Assembly (NCBI GenBank): GCA_023511485.1
Contig: JAIMBH010000002.1
Location: forward strand, 1 to 64,000
DNA: 64,000 bases
Reading direction: 5' to 3'
Source of the DNA: Bacillota bacterium
Lineage (GTDB): Bacteria > Actinomycetota > Aquicultoria > Aquicultorales > Aquicultoraceae
Shown: positions 18,328 through 26,866 of the stretch, piece by piece
Layout of the letters: each line of letters begins with the position of its first letter
How positions within the stretch are numbered: the stretch's first letter is position 1
Program-made: the position numbers and the translations under genes
Notes under the pieces: generated by a model
The model's input: the letters and a program-made list of their open reading frames with translations, nothing else
The model's database searches: none
Told to the model about the DNA's origin: nothing

Positions 18328-18781
18328 CCTTGCAAGTCCGGCCCGGCGAATTACAGCTTCGTTTATAGATGGACTGCTGGTGGTCGTATTACTTAGCCAG
18401 ACAATCCTTCACCCAAACGTTTTCCCAGGGCTGATAAATATCCAGGCATTTATTGTTATTGCTGCTCTGGTTGCATACGAGGCCCTTTTTATCTACTTTT
18501 GCGGATGGACACTGGGAAAGCTCATTTTGGGGATAAGGATTGTAGATCTTTCTACCCATGAAAGACCGTCTCTTGCCCAATCGTTTCTTAGGCCATGGGC
18601 GAAGCTACTCTTTGGTTTATGGGTTATAAACAGAGAATTTATATATCTTATCACGCTTCTACTTTCTGCCTTTAATCTACTCAGGATGCTAACTGATGAT
18701 GCTCATCTTTCGGTCCACGATAGGATTGCCGGGACTGCTGCCTTCAGATTAGTCAAACAAACCGAGGAATCAATCGGTTAG
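18317..18781 (+). CDS. RDD-family membrane protein
   Basis: This 154-residue protein has the RDD pattern: ASPARRITASFIDGLLVVVL in the first helix, a second helix, then FCGWTLGKLILGIRIVD, and a last part with HLSVHDRIAGTAAFR. Three to four membrane helices are predicted. RDD proteins are small transporters or membrane stabilisers; some act as Na+/H+ antiporters. ATG 18317 is chosen for GGAGGTGG directly upstream. It overlaps the hydantoinase B stop by 11 bp, so it is probably cotranscribed. Confidence 0.82.
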   Translation: MESNLASPARRITASFIDGLLVVVLLSQTILHPNVFPGLINIQAFIVIAALVAYEALFIYFCGWTLGKLILGIRIVDLSTHERPSLAQSFLRPWAKLLFGLWVINREFIYLITLLLSAFNLLRMLTDDAHLSVHDRIAGTAAFRLVKQTEESIG

Positions 18782-18952
18782 TTAAGCTACAAATACTTGC
18801 TTTATAGAGCATCTAAGCCTCACTTATGAAAAACTACTCTTCTGCATCTGGTAAAATGCTCTAATCTAGCTTTGAAGTGTGCAGGTCAGGGTATATCTAA
18901 ACTAGGGGTTAGGAGCTTATTTTCGCATAAGGTACAGGAGGCTTGGATTGTT

Positions 18953-20686
18953 ATGAAACCTGATGTCCTTCTCATCCACTCGCCGAGCATCTACGACTTC
19001 AGAGAAAAATCAATAATGTTCGGTCCGGTAAGCGATGTCGTGCCTTCAACGCCTGTATTTGAAATGTATCCGATTGGTTTTGTCACGCTATCTGATTATT
19101 TAGAGAGACACGGCTATAGGGTGGGCATTGCAAATATTGCGGTACGCATGTTAGTTGAGCCAAATTTTAAAGTTGAGGGTTTTATCAGGTCTTTGGACGC
19201 AAGATTATTTGCGCTTGACCTTCACTGGCTTCCCCACGCCCATGGAGCGATCGAGATTGCAAAGCTGGTTAAAAAGCATCATCCCAATACACCGATTATC
19301 TTTGGCGGCCTCTCATCAACCTACTTCCATGAGGAGCTTATCCGCTATCCGCAGGTGGATATGGTCATGAAGGGTGACTCAACAGAAGAGCCGATGAGGA
19401 TTCTTCTTGATATCCTAAAGAAAGGCGGGGGCGGTGACCTGTCTCAGGTTCCAAACCTGACATGGAAGGACAGAGCCGGGGTGATTCATTCCCAGCCGAT
19501 AACGTATGTTCCGGAGAAGTGGAACCACTGCCGTGTTAACTACGGAAGGGTGATCAAGGCGGTTTTCAGAGATCGGGATTTAAAAAATTATCTACCGTTT
19601 AAGGATTTTATGAGGTACCCAATAGTTGGTGCGTTTATGTGTAGGGGTGGTGCCAGGAATTGCTCGGTGTGTGGCGGCTCGAGATATTCTTTTCGCAAGT
19701 TCTTCAATCGGCCTAGGACTGCGCTACGGGAGCCTGAGGACTTAGCGTTTGATATTGCCGACGCGGCAAGCTACTTTGCTGGGCCGGTATTTGTAGTTGG
19801 TGATATCCAAACCGGCGGATTCGACTATGTGGACAGGTTTCTGCACGCGCTTGCCGGCTACCACCTCGAAAACATGATTGTTTTCGAGTTCTGGAAATTA
19901 CCGCCGAAAGAGATTTTTAAGAAGATAAATAAATCGGTAAAGAACTGGAGTTTTGAAATTTCGTGCGAGTCTCAAGAAGAGCTTGTGCGCAGAAGATTCG
20001 GCAGGGCAATTTACTCTAACGACGAGCTCAAGCAATCTATAATTGATGGTCTGAACGCAGGCGCCCAAAGGGTAGACGTATACTTTCTAACGGGCATCCC
20101 TTTTCAAACCCGTGAATCCATCATGGATATCCCCAACTACGTAGAATACCTTTATGAAGGACAGGGTGAGAACCGCAAGAAACTTATATGCTTTGTGGCT
20201 CCGCTTGCTCCCTTCGTTGACCCGGGAAGCCTTGTTTTTGAGAATCCCGGCCGCTTTGGATACCACTTAACAAGAAAGACACTAGAAGACCATAGAAGGG
20301 CGATGGATGCCCCAAGTTGGAAATACTGGCTAAACTATGACAGCGACTATATAGATAGGGATAGCCTGGTTGAGGCAACTTATGATTGTGGGCTTAAGTT
20401 AAACGATATCAAGAGAAGACTTAATATCATAACAGGTGAAAGCGCTAAATATGTTGAACAAAACATAAAGATGGCCAAAGCTACCATGCAAAAGGTCGAT
20501 TCGATATACAATGCCAATATATCTCCAGCAGAGAAAGAGAAAAAATATTACCAGCTGAAAGAGGAGATGCTCAGATACTCAATGTCGACTGTCTGCCGAA
20601 AGAGAGAACTCGAATGGAGCGTCCACGCCCTAAGAAAGTTCAGACTACGCGGTGTATTTAAGGCGCTACTTACTCCTGCCCACTAA
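18953..20686 (+). CDS. B12-binding/radical SAM protein (Ta0216-like)
   Basis: This 577-residue protein has an N-terminal Rossmann-type cobalamin-binding-like domain (VLLIHSPSIYDF, residues 5-16; LFALDLHWLPHAHG, 85-98; PIIFGGLSSTYFHEEL, 114-129) and a radical SAM barrel. The cluster cysteines are Cys 230, 237 and 240 in MCRGGARNCSVCGGS, spaced CX6CX2C rather than the usual CX3CX2C. This layout resembles the Ta0216-type B12/radical-SAM family; no substrate is known. A coiled tail follows (about 485-545). ATG 18953 follows CAGGAGG. It stands alone. Methyl transfer or rearrangement is possible but unproven. Confidence 0.8.
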   Translation: MKPDVLLIHSPSIYDFREKSIMFGPVSDVVPSTPVFEMYPIGFVTLSDYLERHGYRVGIANIAVRMLVEPNFKVEGFIRSLDARLFALDLHWLPHAHGAIEIAKLVKKHHPNTPIIFGGLSSTYFHEELIRYPQVDMVMKGDSTEEPMRILLDILKKGGGGDLSQVPNLTWKDRAGVIHSQPITYVPEKWNHCRVNYGRVIKAVFRDRDLKNYLPFKDFMRYPIVGAFMCRGGARNCSVCGGSRYSFRKFFNRPRTALREPEDLAFDIADAASYFAGPVFVVGDIQTGGFDYVDRFLHALAGYHLENMIVFEFWKLPPKEIFKKINKSVKNWSFEISCESQEELVRRRFGRAIYSNDELKQSIIDGLNAGAQRVDVYFLTGIPFQTRESIMDIPNYVEYLYEGQGENRKKLICFVAPLAPFVDPGSLVFENPGRFGYHLTRKTLEDHRRAMDAPSWKYWLNYDSDYIDRDSLVEATYDCGLKLNDIKRRLNIITGESAKYVEQNIKMAKATMQKVDSIYNANISPAEKEKKYYQLKEEMLRYSMSTVCRKRELEWSVHALRKFRLRGVFKALLTPAH

Positions 20687-20777
20687 ACACACGAGATTGC
20701 TTGGTTCGGTTGCTTTTGTCTTGGTGGTCTATCTCGGCGATAGTTTCTTAATAGCGTTAAATCATCAAGGGCATAAG

Positions 20778-21221
20778 TTACGAGTAGATGAGCTTTAAAA
20801 GGCTCATCCCAGCCGCTGGGTCGCGTTCTCGAATGGCATTGGTTCCCTCCAGCTCCACAATGATCGCCTCGAGGACAAGAAACACTTCGGAGTTTTCCCG
20901 CAGGCACCCTACTTTGACCGCATCTTTTTTACCAAATGCACCGTGTAGGTGGATCTTTGGCTCATCGTCTTGCCAAAATATTGTACCGAAGCCCAGCATC
21001 TCGTGAGATTCAGCTAGCTCTCTCCATATAGGGATGGGTGGCAGCTCGTCTTTTTCGGGGCCGACGACTATCCTACCTTCTTTTATGCCGCCAATCAGGT
21101 AGAAAAATGCATGCCTTATATTTTCTATTTTTGCGAGATCGATAAGGTTTCCGATCAGGTCTTCGCCATCCTCAAACTTTGCGATGACAACCCTGCCTAT
21201 ACTGCCGATTTGATAGTCCAT
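20778..21221 (-). CDS. PPC/DUF296-domain protein
   Basis: This 147-residue single-domain protein has the DUF296 (PPC) fold: VVIAKFEDGEDLIGNLIDLA, AFFYLIGGIKEGRIVVGPE, a conserved KIHLHGAFGKKD and VFLVLEAIIVELEGTNAIRE. Plants fuse this domain to AT-hooks; bacterial members are stand-alone trimers of unknown role with a possible metal site at the histidines. The start is ATG 21221 with AAGGAGGG upstream. It is convergent with the radical SAM gene. Confidence 0.85.
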   Translation of the reverse strand: MDYQIGSIGRVVIAKFEDGEDLIGNLIDLAKIENIRHAFFYLIGGIKEGRIVVGPEKDELPPIPIWRELAESHEMLGFGTIFWQDDEPKIHLHGAFGKKDAVKVGCLRENSEVFLVLEAIIVELEGTNAIRERDPAAGMSLLKLIYS

Positions 21222-21669
21222 AAGCCCTCCTTATGAGGTTACTATGCTTATATGGTAGCAGTTTGTATGGCTGCATGCATAGTCTTTGGCGTGATTTAGG
21301 ATGCCGCCGTACAGTATCGCTGCCGCCGTAGCGGCACTCTATATAAGATACAGACCTGCTTTTGGTCTTGCTGCGGCTACATCTTACAGGCTAGAACTGC
21401 TGAAAATAATACAATTATCCTGGTTGATGTCTGTATTCGCATTACCATATTTGAAAAATAAATTTTTATTTAAAGCTTGCTTATTTTCCTCAAGACTGCT
21501 ATTATAAGAATTGTCTTAAATACCATACGGGGTATTAATATAGCTTAATACGGCCTTCCGCGGTGACCTTTGCCTGGTTGCCATCTTATATAAGGCCCTC
21601 GCCTTCGGGTGGGGGCCTATGTATTTGCCCGTAAAATTTGTAAACAGTCTGCGGCATGGATGGTATATA
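21222..21669. other. Intergenic region
   Basis: I see no convincing gene here. GCCGCCGTA is repeated near 21302 and 21322, and a GC-rich stretch at 21590-21620 precedes the MFS gene. Confidence 0.4.
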
Positions 21670-23019
21670 ATGGTTATCATGCAGGATTCGGCTGATGAAC
21701 TAAGAGTAAAAAACCCGGGAGTCGATGCTATCCGGCGCACCCATTATGCAGTTTGGATATTGCTGGCTGGCGTACTTACTAACTTTGGCTGTATCGGCTT
21801 AGGGCGCTTTGCCATCGGCATGATTATCCCCGAGATGGGCAGGGGTTTAAGCCTTACCAACACTCAGATCGGGATAATTGTCTCCGGGACTTTTTTGGGC
21901 TATTTAATGAGCACTGTGTTAAGTGGCGCCCTTGCAACCCGTTTCGGGGCGAGAAAGGTAATTGCGGTATCTATGTCCACGGTTGCTGTTGCCATGGTTG
22001 TTGCAGGCATGGCTGTGAATTTTTGGATGGCCCTGTTTGGCCAGTTGCTGGTTGGCATAGGTGCAGGTGGCGGGAATGTGCCGGCAGTGGCACTTGTCTC
22101 ACGCTGGTATGCACAGGAATTTAGGGGCACAGCGTCAGGGATTGCGCTAACCGGAAGCGGGCTCGGTTTTGCCATTACCGGTATATTTATACCCTATATG
22201 CTTGGTATATATGGCGGTGCAGGGTGGCGTGCGAGCTGGTTTTATCTAAGTGCTGTTGTATTCTTAATCGGATTTTTTGGCGTACTGGTTTTTAGAAACA
22301 GCCCGGAAGAAGTAGGCTTAAGACCATTCGGTTCTTTTGATAATTCAGATAAAGACTCAAGTACCAGTATAGATAAGACGCTAAAAACAACCGGCAAGTC
22401 TAATAAGGGTCAGATGCATTGGAGAGATATCTACCTTTCCAAAGCACTCTGGGAGCTGGGTTTTATCTATCTAATGTTTGGATTTTCCTACGTGGTTTTT
22501 ACCACCTTTTTTGCCAAGTACTTGATAGAAGAAATCGGTTTTACTCAAGGCTCTGCCGGGCAACTCTGGTCCGCTGTAGGGATATTAAGTATAGCAAGCG
22601 GCTTTATATGGGGCATACTATCAGATAAGATAGGCCGCAGAAACGCGCTTTTTATAGTGTATAGCCTGCAGGGTTTGTGTTTACTAATGCTTGCATTTAT
22701 TAACAGCCCGGTGGCGATAGCCACCGTGTCCCTACTCTACTCCCTGACTCTCTGGAGTATTCCATCTATTATGGCCGCAACCTGTGCCGATTACGTAGGA
22801 GGTGTATTTGCTTCGGCTGCGCTTGGCATGATCACAATATTTTTTGGAGTCGGGCAGGTGATGAGCCCATGGATAAGCGGCTATATCAAAGACATGACGC
22901 ACAGCTTTGCAATCCCATTTATGGCCTCAGGTGTTGCAAGTTTTATTGGAGCTCTGCTAACAGCGTTGCTACCTAAGCGTGGGGTTCATGAACCGGAATC
23001 TGCAGTCCAGGGCTTATAA
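21670..23019 (+). CDS. MFS transporter, YbfB/YjiJ-like
   Basis: A major facilitator of about 449 residues with twelve membrane helices. The first helix reads WILLAGVLTNFGCIGLGRFA, followed by FAIGMIIPEMGRGLSLTNTQ, a layout typical of the YbfB/YjiJ branch. The loop 2-3 motif ATRFGARKV matches the MFS signature, and the second half has GILSDKIGRRNALF. A polar loop (DNSDKDSSTSIDKTLKTTGK) joins the halves. ATG 21670 or 21679 is the likely start, since the upstream part to 21619 lacks a ribosome site. The substrate is unknown; an organic anion or drug is possible. Confidence 0.82.
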   Translation: MVIMQDSADELRVKNPGVDAIRRTHYAVWILLAGVLTNFGCIGLGRFAIGMIIPEMGRGLSLTNTQIGIIVSGTFLGYLMSTVLSGALATRFGARKVIAVSMSTVAVAMVVAGMAVNFWMALFGQLLVGIGAGGGNVPAVALVSRWYAQEFRGTASGIALTGSGLGFAITGIFIPYMLGIYGGAGWRASWFYLSAVVFLIGFFGVLVFRNSPEEVGLRPFGSFDNSDKDSSTSIDKTLKTTGKSNKGQMHWRDIYLSKALWELGFIYLMFGFSYVVFTTFFAKYLIEEIGFTQGSAGQLWSAVGILSIASGFIWGILSDKIGRRNALFIVYSLQGLCLLMLAFINSPVAIATVSLLYSLTLWSIPSIMAATCADYVGGVFASAALGMITIFFGVGQVMSPWISGYIKDMTHSFAIPFMASGVASFIGALLTALLPKRGVHEPESAVQGL

Positions 23020-23158
23020 ATCTACCGCGATAAATCACACCCCCGGCCCCTTTGTTCCTACTGAGGCAGGCTCCCATAGGGCTACTTTCTGCTGGCTCTA
23101 ACTTCTCGATCAGCATTTTGGACCTACATTGCAAAAGATTAATTCTTACTAAATACTG

Positions 23159-23377
23159 GTCAATGCAATCGGCCCGGGTGCGGTTAGAACTCCGGGGACT
23201 ACGGGTGGAGGGGCCATAGCATCGGAAGTATTGCAGTCCCTTACAGCAAGGATACCAATAGGGCGCATGGGAGAGCCTGATGATATCGCAACGGTTGCCC
23301 TGTTTCTAGCATCTGATGCGTCCTCTTATATAACTGGAAGCTTTGTGGTTATTGATGGCGGGATGCTGCTGGTATAA
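23159..23377 (+). pseudogene. C-terminal fragment of a short-chain dehydrogenase
   Basis: The frame reads VNAIGPGAVRTPGTTGGG, then IPIGRMGEPDDIATVALFLA, then SDASSYITGSFVVIDGGM, the C-terminal third of an SDR such as FabG. There is no start codon and the Rossmann domain with the YxxxK site is missing. The upstream sequence holds no matching N-terminal part, so this is a deletion remnant. Confidence 0.88.
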
Positions 23378-23546
23378 GAAAGCAAAGTAGGCATTGTTAA
23401 TTATTTGTTAACAAGTGTTCATTATTAATAAACACGCCTGCTTAGTGCGAGAATGCCAAATAAAACAGGCACACAGCAGAAGTTTATGTTAGAATAAGTA
23501 ATTATCCTGTGCTGCAGAATTGTTTATATTTGGTCGGTGATCCAGT

Positions 23547-24305
23547 ATGAGCGAGCTTATGAATATTGACGAGCTTACGGCTTACCTTAAGCTAAGCCGT
23601 GAAACAATAGAGGGCCTTCTTAAGTGCTGAGACTTTCCTGTGAATGATATCGGCGGTCAGAGCTGGTTTAAGAAAGAGGAAGTCGACGAATGGATGGCCA
23701 AGAAAGGTAGAAAGGCTGGTGGAGGAAGAGTGTCTCAGCTTGACATTCTTAAAGGCGATATTGATCCATTAACAAAGCGCATTGCTTTTGTAGCTATTTT
23801 GACGGCGGAGCTTGAGAAGGAGGGCTTCTCGCCGGTAGCAGGTGGCAATTATGCGGTTGAGCTTTACACGGAGGGAGGCTATAAAGCTACCAGCATAGAC
23901 CTGTTTGCCCCAGCTGATGTGCTAGATAAAACATTGCTCACCTGGGGATTTGAGAAAGAAAAAGGCGCCTTGGTGCACAAGGAGATCGGGATTACGGTAG
24001 CTTTTCTTGGCGAAAATTTAAGCCATGATCAGTTAGAGCATGTAAACCAGGTGGATGTGAATGGATTTCCGGTATATTTGCTAGGGGTCGAGGACGTTAT
24101 CGTTGCGAAACTGGCAGATCTTGTTCACCGTGGCGAATCAAGTGCATCTGCCTGGGCTGAGGAGCTTATCGAGATACACGTGAATGAGATCGACAGGGAT
24201 TATTTAAAGAAGCGTGCGGAACAGGAAGGAGTTATGGTTACGCTTCACGAAATATTGGCTGAGCTTGGATTAGAGAACAGAGAGCTATATGTTTATGAAG
24301 GGTAA
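23547..24305 (+). pseudogene. Helix-turn-helix/nucleotidyltransferase-like gene interrupted by UGA
   Basis: ATG 23547 opens a frame reading MSELMNIDELTAYLKLSRET, then TGA at 23628-23630 (codon 28), then DFPVNDIGGQSWFKKEEVDE in the same frame through 24305. Together these make one excisionase-type helix-turn-helix domain, normally LLK.GDFP at the break, followed by a domain resembling the DUF6036 nucleotidyltransferase group (IDLFAPADVLDKTLLTWGFE; YLLGVEDVIVAKLADLV). The UGA falls where a Gly is usual, so Gly-to-stop (GGA to TGA) mutation is the simplest reading. GTG 23640 could make the C-terminal part alone. Function unknown. Confidence 0.65.
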
Positions 24306-24903
24306 ACTGCTGCCGATAACCATTCTCTTTTTAATAATCAGTATACTTGTGGGCTGTGGGGGTAAAACCCAAAGCACAGGAACAACACAGACGGCGGGAA
24401 CGTCGACGGAATCTCAGGCGTCGCTATATGGAGAGGGCAACATAAAAGTAACTTCTAGCGCTTTTAAGAATAATGGGGCTATACCAGAGAGGCATGCGCG
24501 CCAGGGAGCCGGCGGCGAGAATGTCTCAATCCCCCTTGAGTGGCAAGGCGCTCCCGAAGGCACAAAGTCTTTTGCCTTTACTATGGTAGATATCAGCGCT
24601 AGGAACTGGGTTCACTGGCTGGTAGTCGATATCCCTGCAAAAACAACCTCTATTGCCGAGGGTGCATCCAATAAACGCATGCCGGATGGCTCAAAAGAAC
24701 TCATCAATACTTTCGGTGATATCGGCTATGGCGGCCCGCAACCGCCTCCCGGCTCCGGCCCGCACAAGTATGTAATTACTGTCTATGCTTTAAGCGAGGA
24801 AGGTCTGGACCTTCCGCAGCAGATATCCTACGACGACTTTCTGCGTGCTCTTGAAGGAAAAGTTCTAGCTAAAGCAAGCATAATTGGCAAATACTCTCGC
24901 TAA
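24295..24903 (+). CDS. YbhB/YbcL-type PEBP lipoprotein
   Basis: This 202-residue protein has a lipoprotein signal (ILFLIISILVGC, lipobox LVGC) and a phosphatidylethanolamine-binding (Raf kinase inhibitor-like) domain: TSSAFKNNGAIPERHARQGA, VDISARNWVHWLVVDIPAKT, GPQPPPGSGPHKYVITVYAL. The HWLVVD and GSGPHKY motifs form the family's ligand pocket. It would face outward on the membrane. ATG 24295 overlaps the previous gene's stop by 11 bp. Ligand unknown. Confidence 0.9.
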   Translation: MKGKLLPITILFLIISILVGCGGKTQSTGTTQTAGTSTESQASLYGEGNIKVTSSAFKNNGAIPERHARQGAGGENVSIPLEWQGAPEGTKSFAFTMVDISARNWVHWLVVDIPAKTTSIAEGASNKRMPDGSKELINTFGDIGYGGPQPPPGSGPHKYVITVYALSEEGLDLPQQISYDDFLRALEGKVLAKASIIGKYSR

Positions 24904-24939
24904 TTTAGGGTTTCAACCTCTAGAATTTCCTGCTAACCA

Positions 24940-25007
24940 TTGACTTTAGTTTACTCAGCAATATACTGGGTATATATCATGGTATTTAATCGGTATATAC
25001 CATGATA
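24940..25007 (+). promoter_or_regulatory. Promoter and perfect dyad for the padR gene
   Basis: TTGACT (24940-24945) and TATACT (24962-24967) lie 16 bp apart. Just downstream, TATCATGGTAT (24975-24985) and ATACCATGATA (24997-25007) form a perfect 11-bp inverted repeat. Position over the transcript start fits autorepression by PadR. Confidence 0.75.
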
Positions 25008-25022
25008 AACAAGGAGACGTTT

Positions 25023-25553
25023 ATGAGCGTAAAATACGGCATCCTTGCTGCCCTATCCAAAAAACCCTTTCATGGATACGACCTAAAGCAAGAGATTGAA
25101 GCTGAACTTGGGGCAAATTGGTCCATAAACTATGGTCAGATATATTCGACCCTAGATCGTCTTGAGCGGGATGGTTTTATCGTTCAATCTGGCATAGTTA
25201 CGGTCTCCAATGCACCCGAGCGAAAACTTTATACCATTACACCTGCGGGGCAGGATGAGCTAAATAAATGGTTCTTGACTCCGCTAATCAAGGTAGAAGG
25301 CCTTCGGGATGAGTTTTATGCGAAACTCGTCTTAAGTCTAACCAGTAACGTGTCTGCTGAGGATGTTCTTAAGATCCAACGCAGGGCCGAGCTGCTCAAG
25401 CTGCGTGAACTTATTAAGCTAAAAGAAGAGGCTGACCCAGCAAATGAGCTGCGCTGGATAATGCAGCTTGATCTGGCTATTCTTCACACTGAAGCGACAA
25501 TGCGATGGCTTAGCATGTGTGAGGTGCGGCTGAAGAATTTAAAACAACCCTGA
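25023..25553 (+). CDS. PadR-family transcriptional regulator
   Basis: This 176-residue protein has the PadR winged helix: KYGILAALSKKPFHGYDLKQ, WSINYGQIYSTLDRLERDGF and a wing with RKLYTITPAGQDELNKWF. The C-terminal half (SAEDVLKIQRRAELLKLREL and the helices after it) is the dimerisation and effector domain. ATG 25023 follows AAGGAG; an earlier in-frame ATG at 25002 lies inside the operator dyad. Likely autoregulated; effector unknown. Often such genes control exporters, but none is adjacent. Confidence 0.92.
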   Translation: MSVKYGILAALSKKPFHGYDLKQEIEAELGANWSINYGQIYSTLDRLERDGFIVQSGIVTVSNAPERKLYTITPAGQDELNKWFLTPLIKVEGLRDEFYAKLVLSLTSNVSAEDVLKIQRRAELLKLRELIKLKEEADPANELRWIMQLDLAILHTEATMRWLSMCEVRLKNLKQP

Positions 25554-25655
25554 TGTCTATCCGTGCGCAAAGGAAGTTTACGTTGGTTGAGACGTTAAGG
25601 TGCGAGTAGATACGCTGGGTTTAACTCAAGATGGCCATGGAAAAATAAACATACC

Positions 25656-26852
25656 ATGGCCTTAAGTCTTGATATTAACCGTCATTTCAGTCCTGGCGAT
25701 ATTGCTAAGCTAAGGGAGATAGCAGAGCATCTCACACTGCATGCCGAAGAAATAGTAAACGACTGGGTCGATAGGCAGATGAGATTCGAGGTCAACTCAA
25801 AGATATCTCGCGAGAAGCTCCTGTCGATATTTACGACTCTTTTTTATGGCACACTTGATGCGCTGCGAACAGGTAATATTAAGCAGTATCTTAGCGTTCA
25901 ACTTCCTCTTATAGGCAAGTCCCTTGTTGAAATAGGATTTCCATATGAACATCTGGTTATAACAGTGCATTTTTTAGAGGAAAGCTATCTGCCGTATTTA
26001 GCAGAGATCAAGGAAGGCTTTGCTCCCGGAATGCCGGCAATCGATATCTACATCGTAATAGATGAGTTCTGGCATTTTTGGATTGCCGAACTGTCCTATG
26101 CTTACTTCCGTGAGTTTCACCGCAGCTTGTTGGAAGAGGTTGAAATGGGAAGGTCCATCCAAGAGTCAATGCGCCCTGTCATTCCGCCTCAAATTGGATG
26201 TCTTGAGATAGGCGCGTTTTACGCTTCTGCAACGTCTGGGGCAAAAATTGGAGGGGATACTTACGATGTGGTAAGCCATGATGAAATCGCTCAGGATATC
26301 CTTGTAAGCGATTTTTCGGGAAAAGGTCTGCGGGCTGCAGTGAAGGCTGCAAATATCAGGGCATTATTTAGGGGTTTTGCGATTGAGGGAGACTCCTTAG
26401 AGCTTATTGCAAACAGGCTAAACCAAATTCTTTTTAACGAGCTTGCAGAAGATGAGTTCAATACGGCATTCCTGGCCCATTTTGACCAGAAGAATAGATT
26501 GCTTCGATATGTTAATGCCGGCCATCCTGGTCCGGTCCTTTTAGAGGACGGCAATAGCTCTGTGCTCTCTGAAAACGAAAACCCAGCTCTTGGGATGTTT
26601 AAAGATGCAATATTTAGCGAACGCAGTCTTACGCTCAAGCCAACATCGCTGCTAGTAATCTATACTGATGGTGTTATTGAAGCTAGAAACAATGGCAAGT
26701 TCTTTGGGATTGAGGGAGTCGTCAAGAGCATCAAGCGCAATCAGGAAAAATTTCCAGCTGACGCAGCGGAGCTGCTGTGGTTGGATTGTCTTGAGTTTGC
26801 AAATGGCAAAGTCGACGACGACGTGGCTATTCTAGTCTTACGATGCGAATAA
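25656..26852 (+). CDS. SpoIIE-type PP2C phosphatase with RsbRD-like N-terminus
   Basis: This 398-residue protein has an N-terminal helical domain (residues 15-140, with IVNDWVDRQMRFEVNSKISR) resembling the RsbRD/globin-like sensor domain, then a SpoIIE phosphatase domain: IGGDTYDVVSHDE, ILVSDFSGKGLRAAV, LRYVNAGHPGPVLL, LLVIYTDGVIEARNNGKFFG and a final DDDVAILVLR. The metal-binding Asp residues are all present. It probably dephosphorylates an anti-sigma antagonist in a stress partner-switch; no kinase or STAS partner is nearby. The start codon lies in a GGCCATGG/CCATGGCC inverted repeat (25633-25661). Confidence 0.87.
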   Translation: MALSLDINRHFSPGDIAKLREIAEHLTLHAEEIVNDWVDRQMRFEVNSKISREKLLSIFTTLFYGTLDALRTGNIKQYLSVQLPLIGKSLVEIGFPYEHLVITVHFLEESYLPYLAEIKEGFAPGMPAIDIYIVIDEFWHFWIAELSYAYFREFHRSLLEEVEMGRSIQESMRPVIPPQIGCLEIGAFYASATSGAKIGGDTYDVVSHDEIAQDILVSDFSGKGLRAAVKAANIRALFRGFAIEGDSLELIANRLNQILFNELAEDEFNTAFLAHFDQKNRLLRYVNAGHPGPVLLEDGNSSVLSENENPALGMFKDAIFSERSLTLKPTSLLVIYTDGVIEARNNGKFFGIEGVVKSIKRNQEKFPADAAELLWLDCLEFANGKVDDDVAILVLRCE

Positions 26853-26866
26853 ACACCTCCCGGTGG

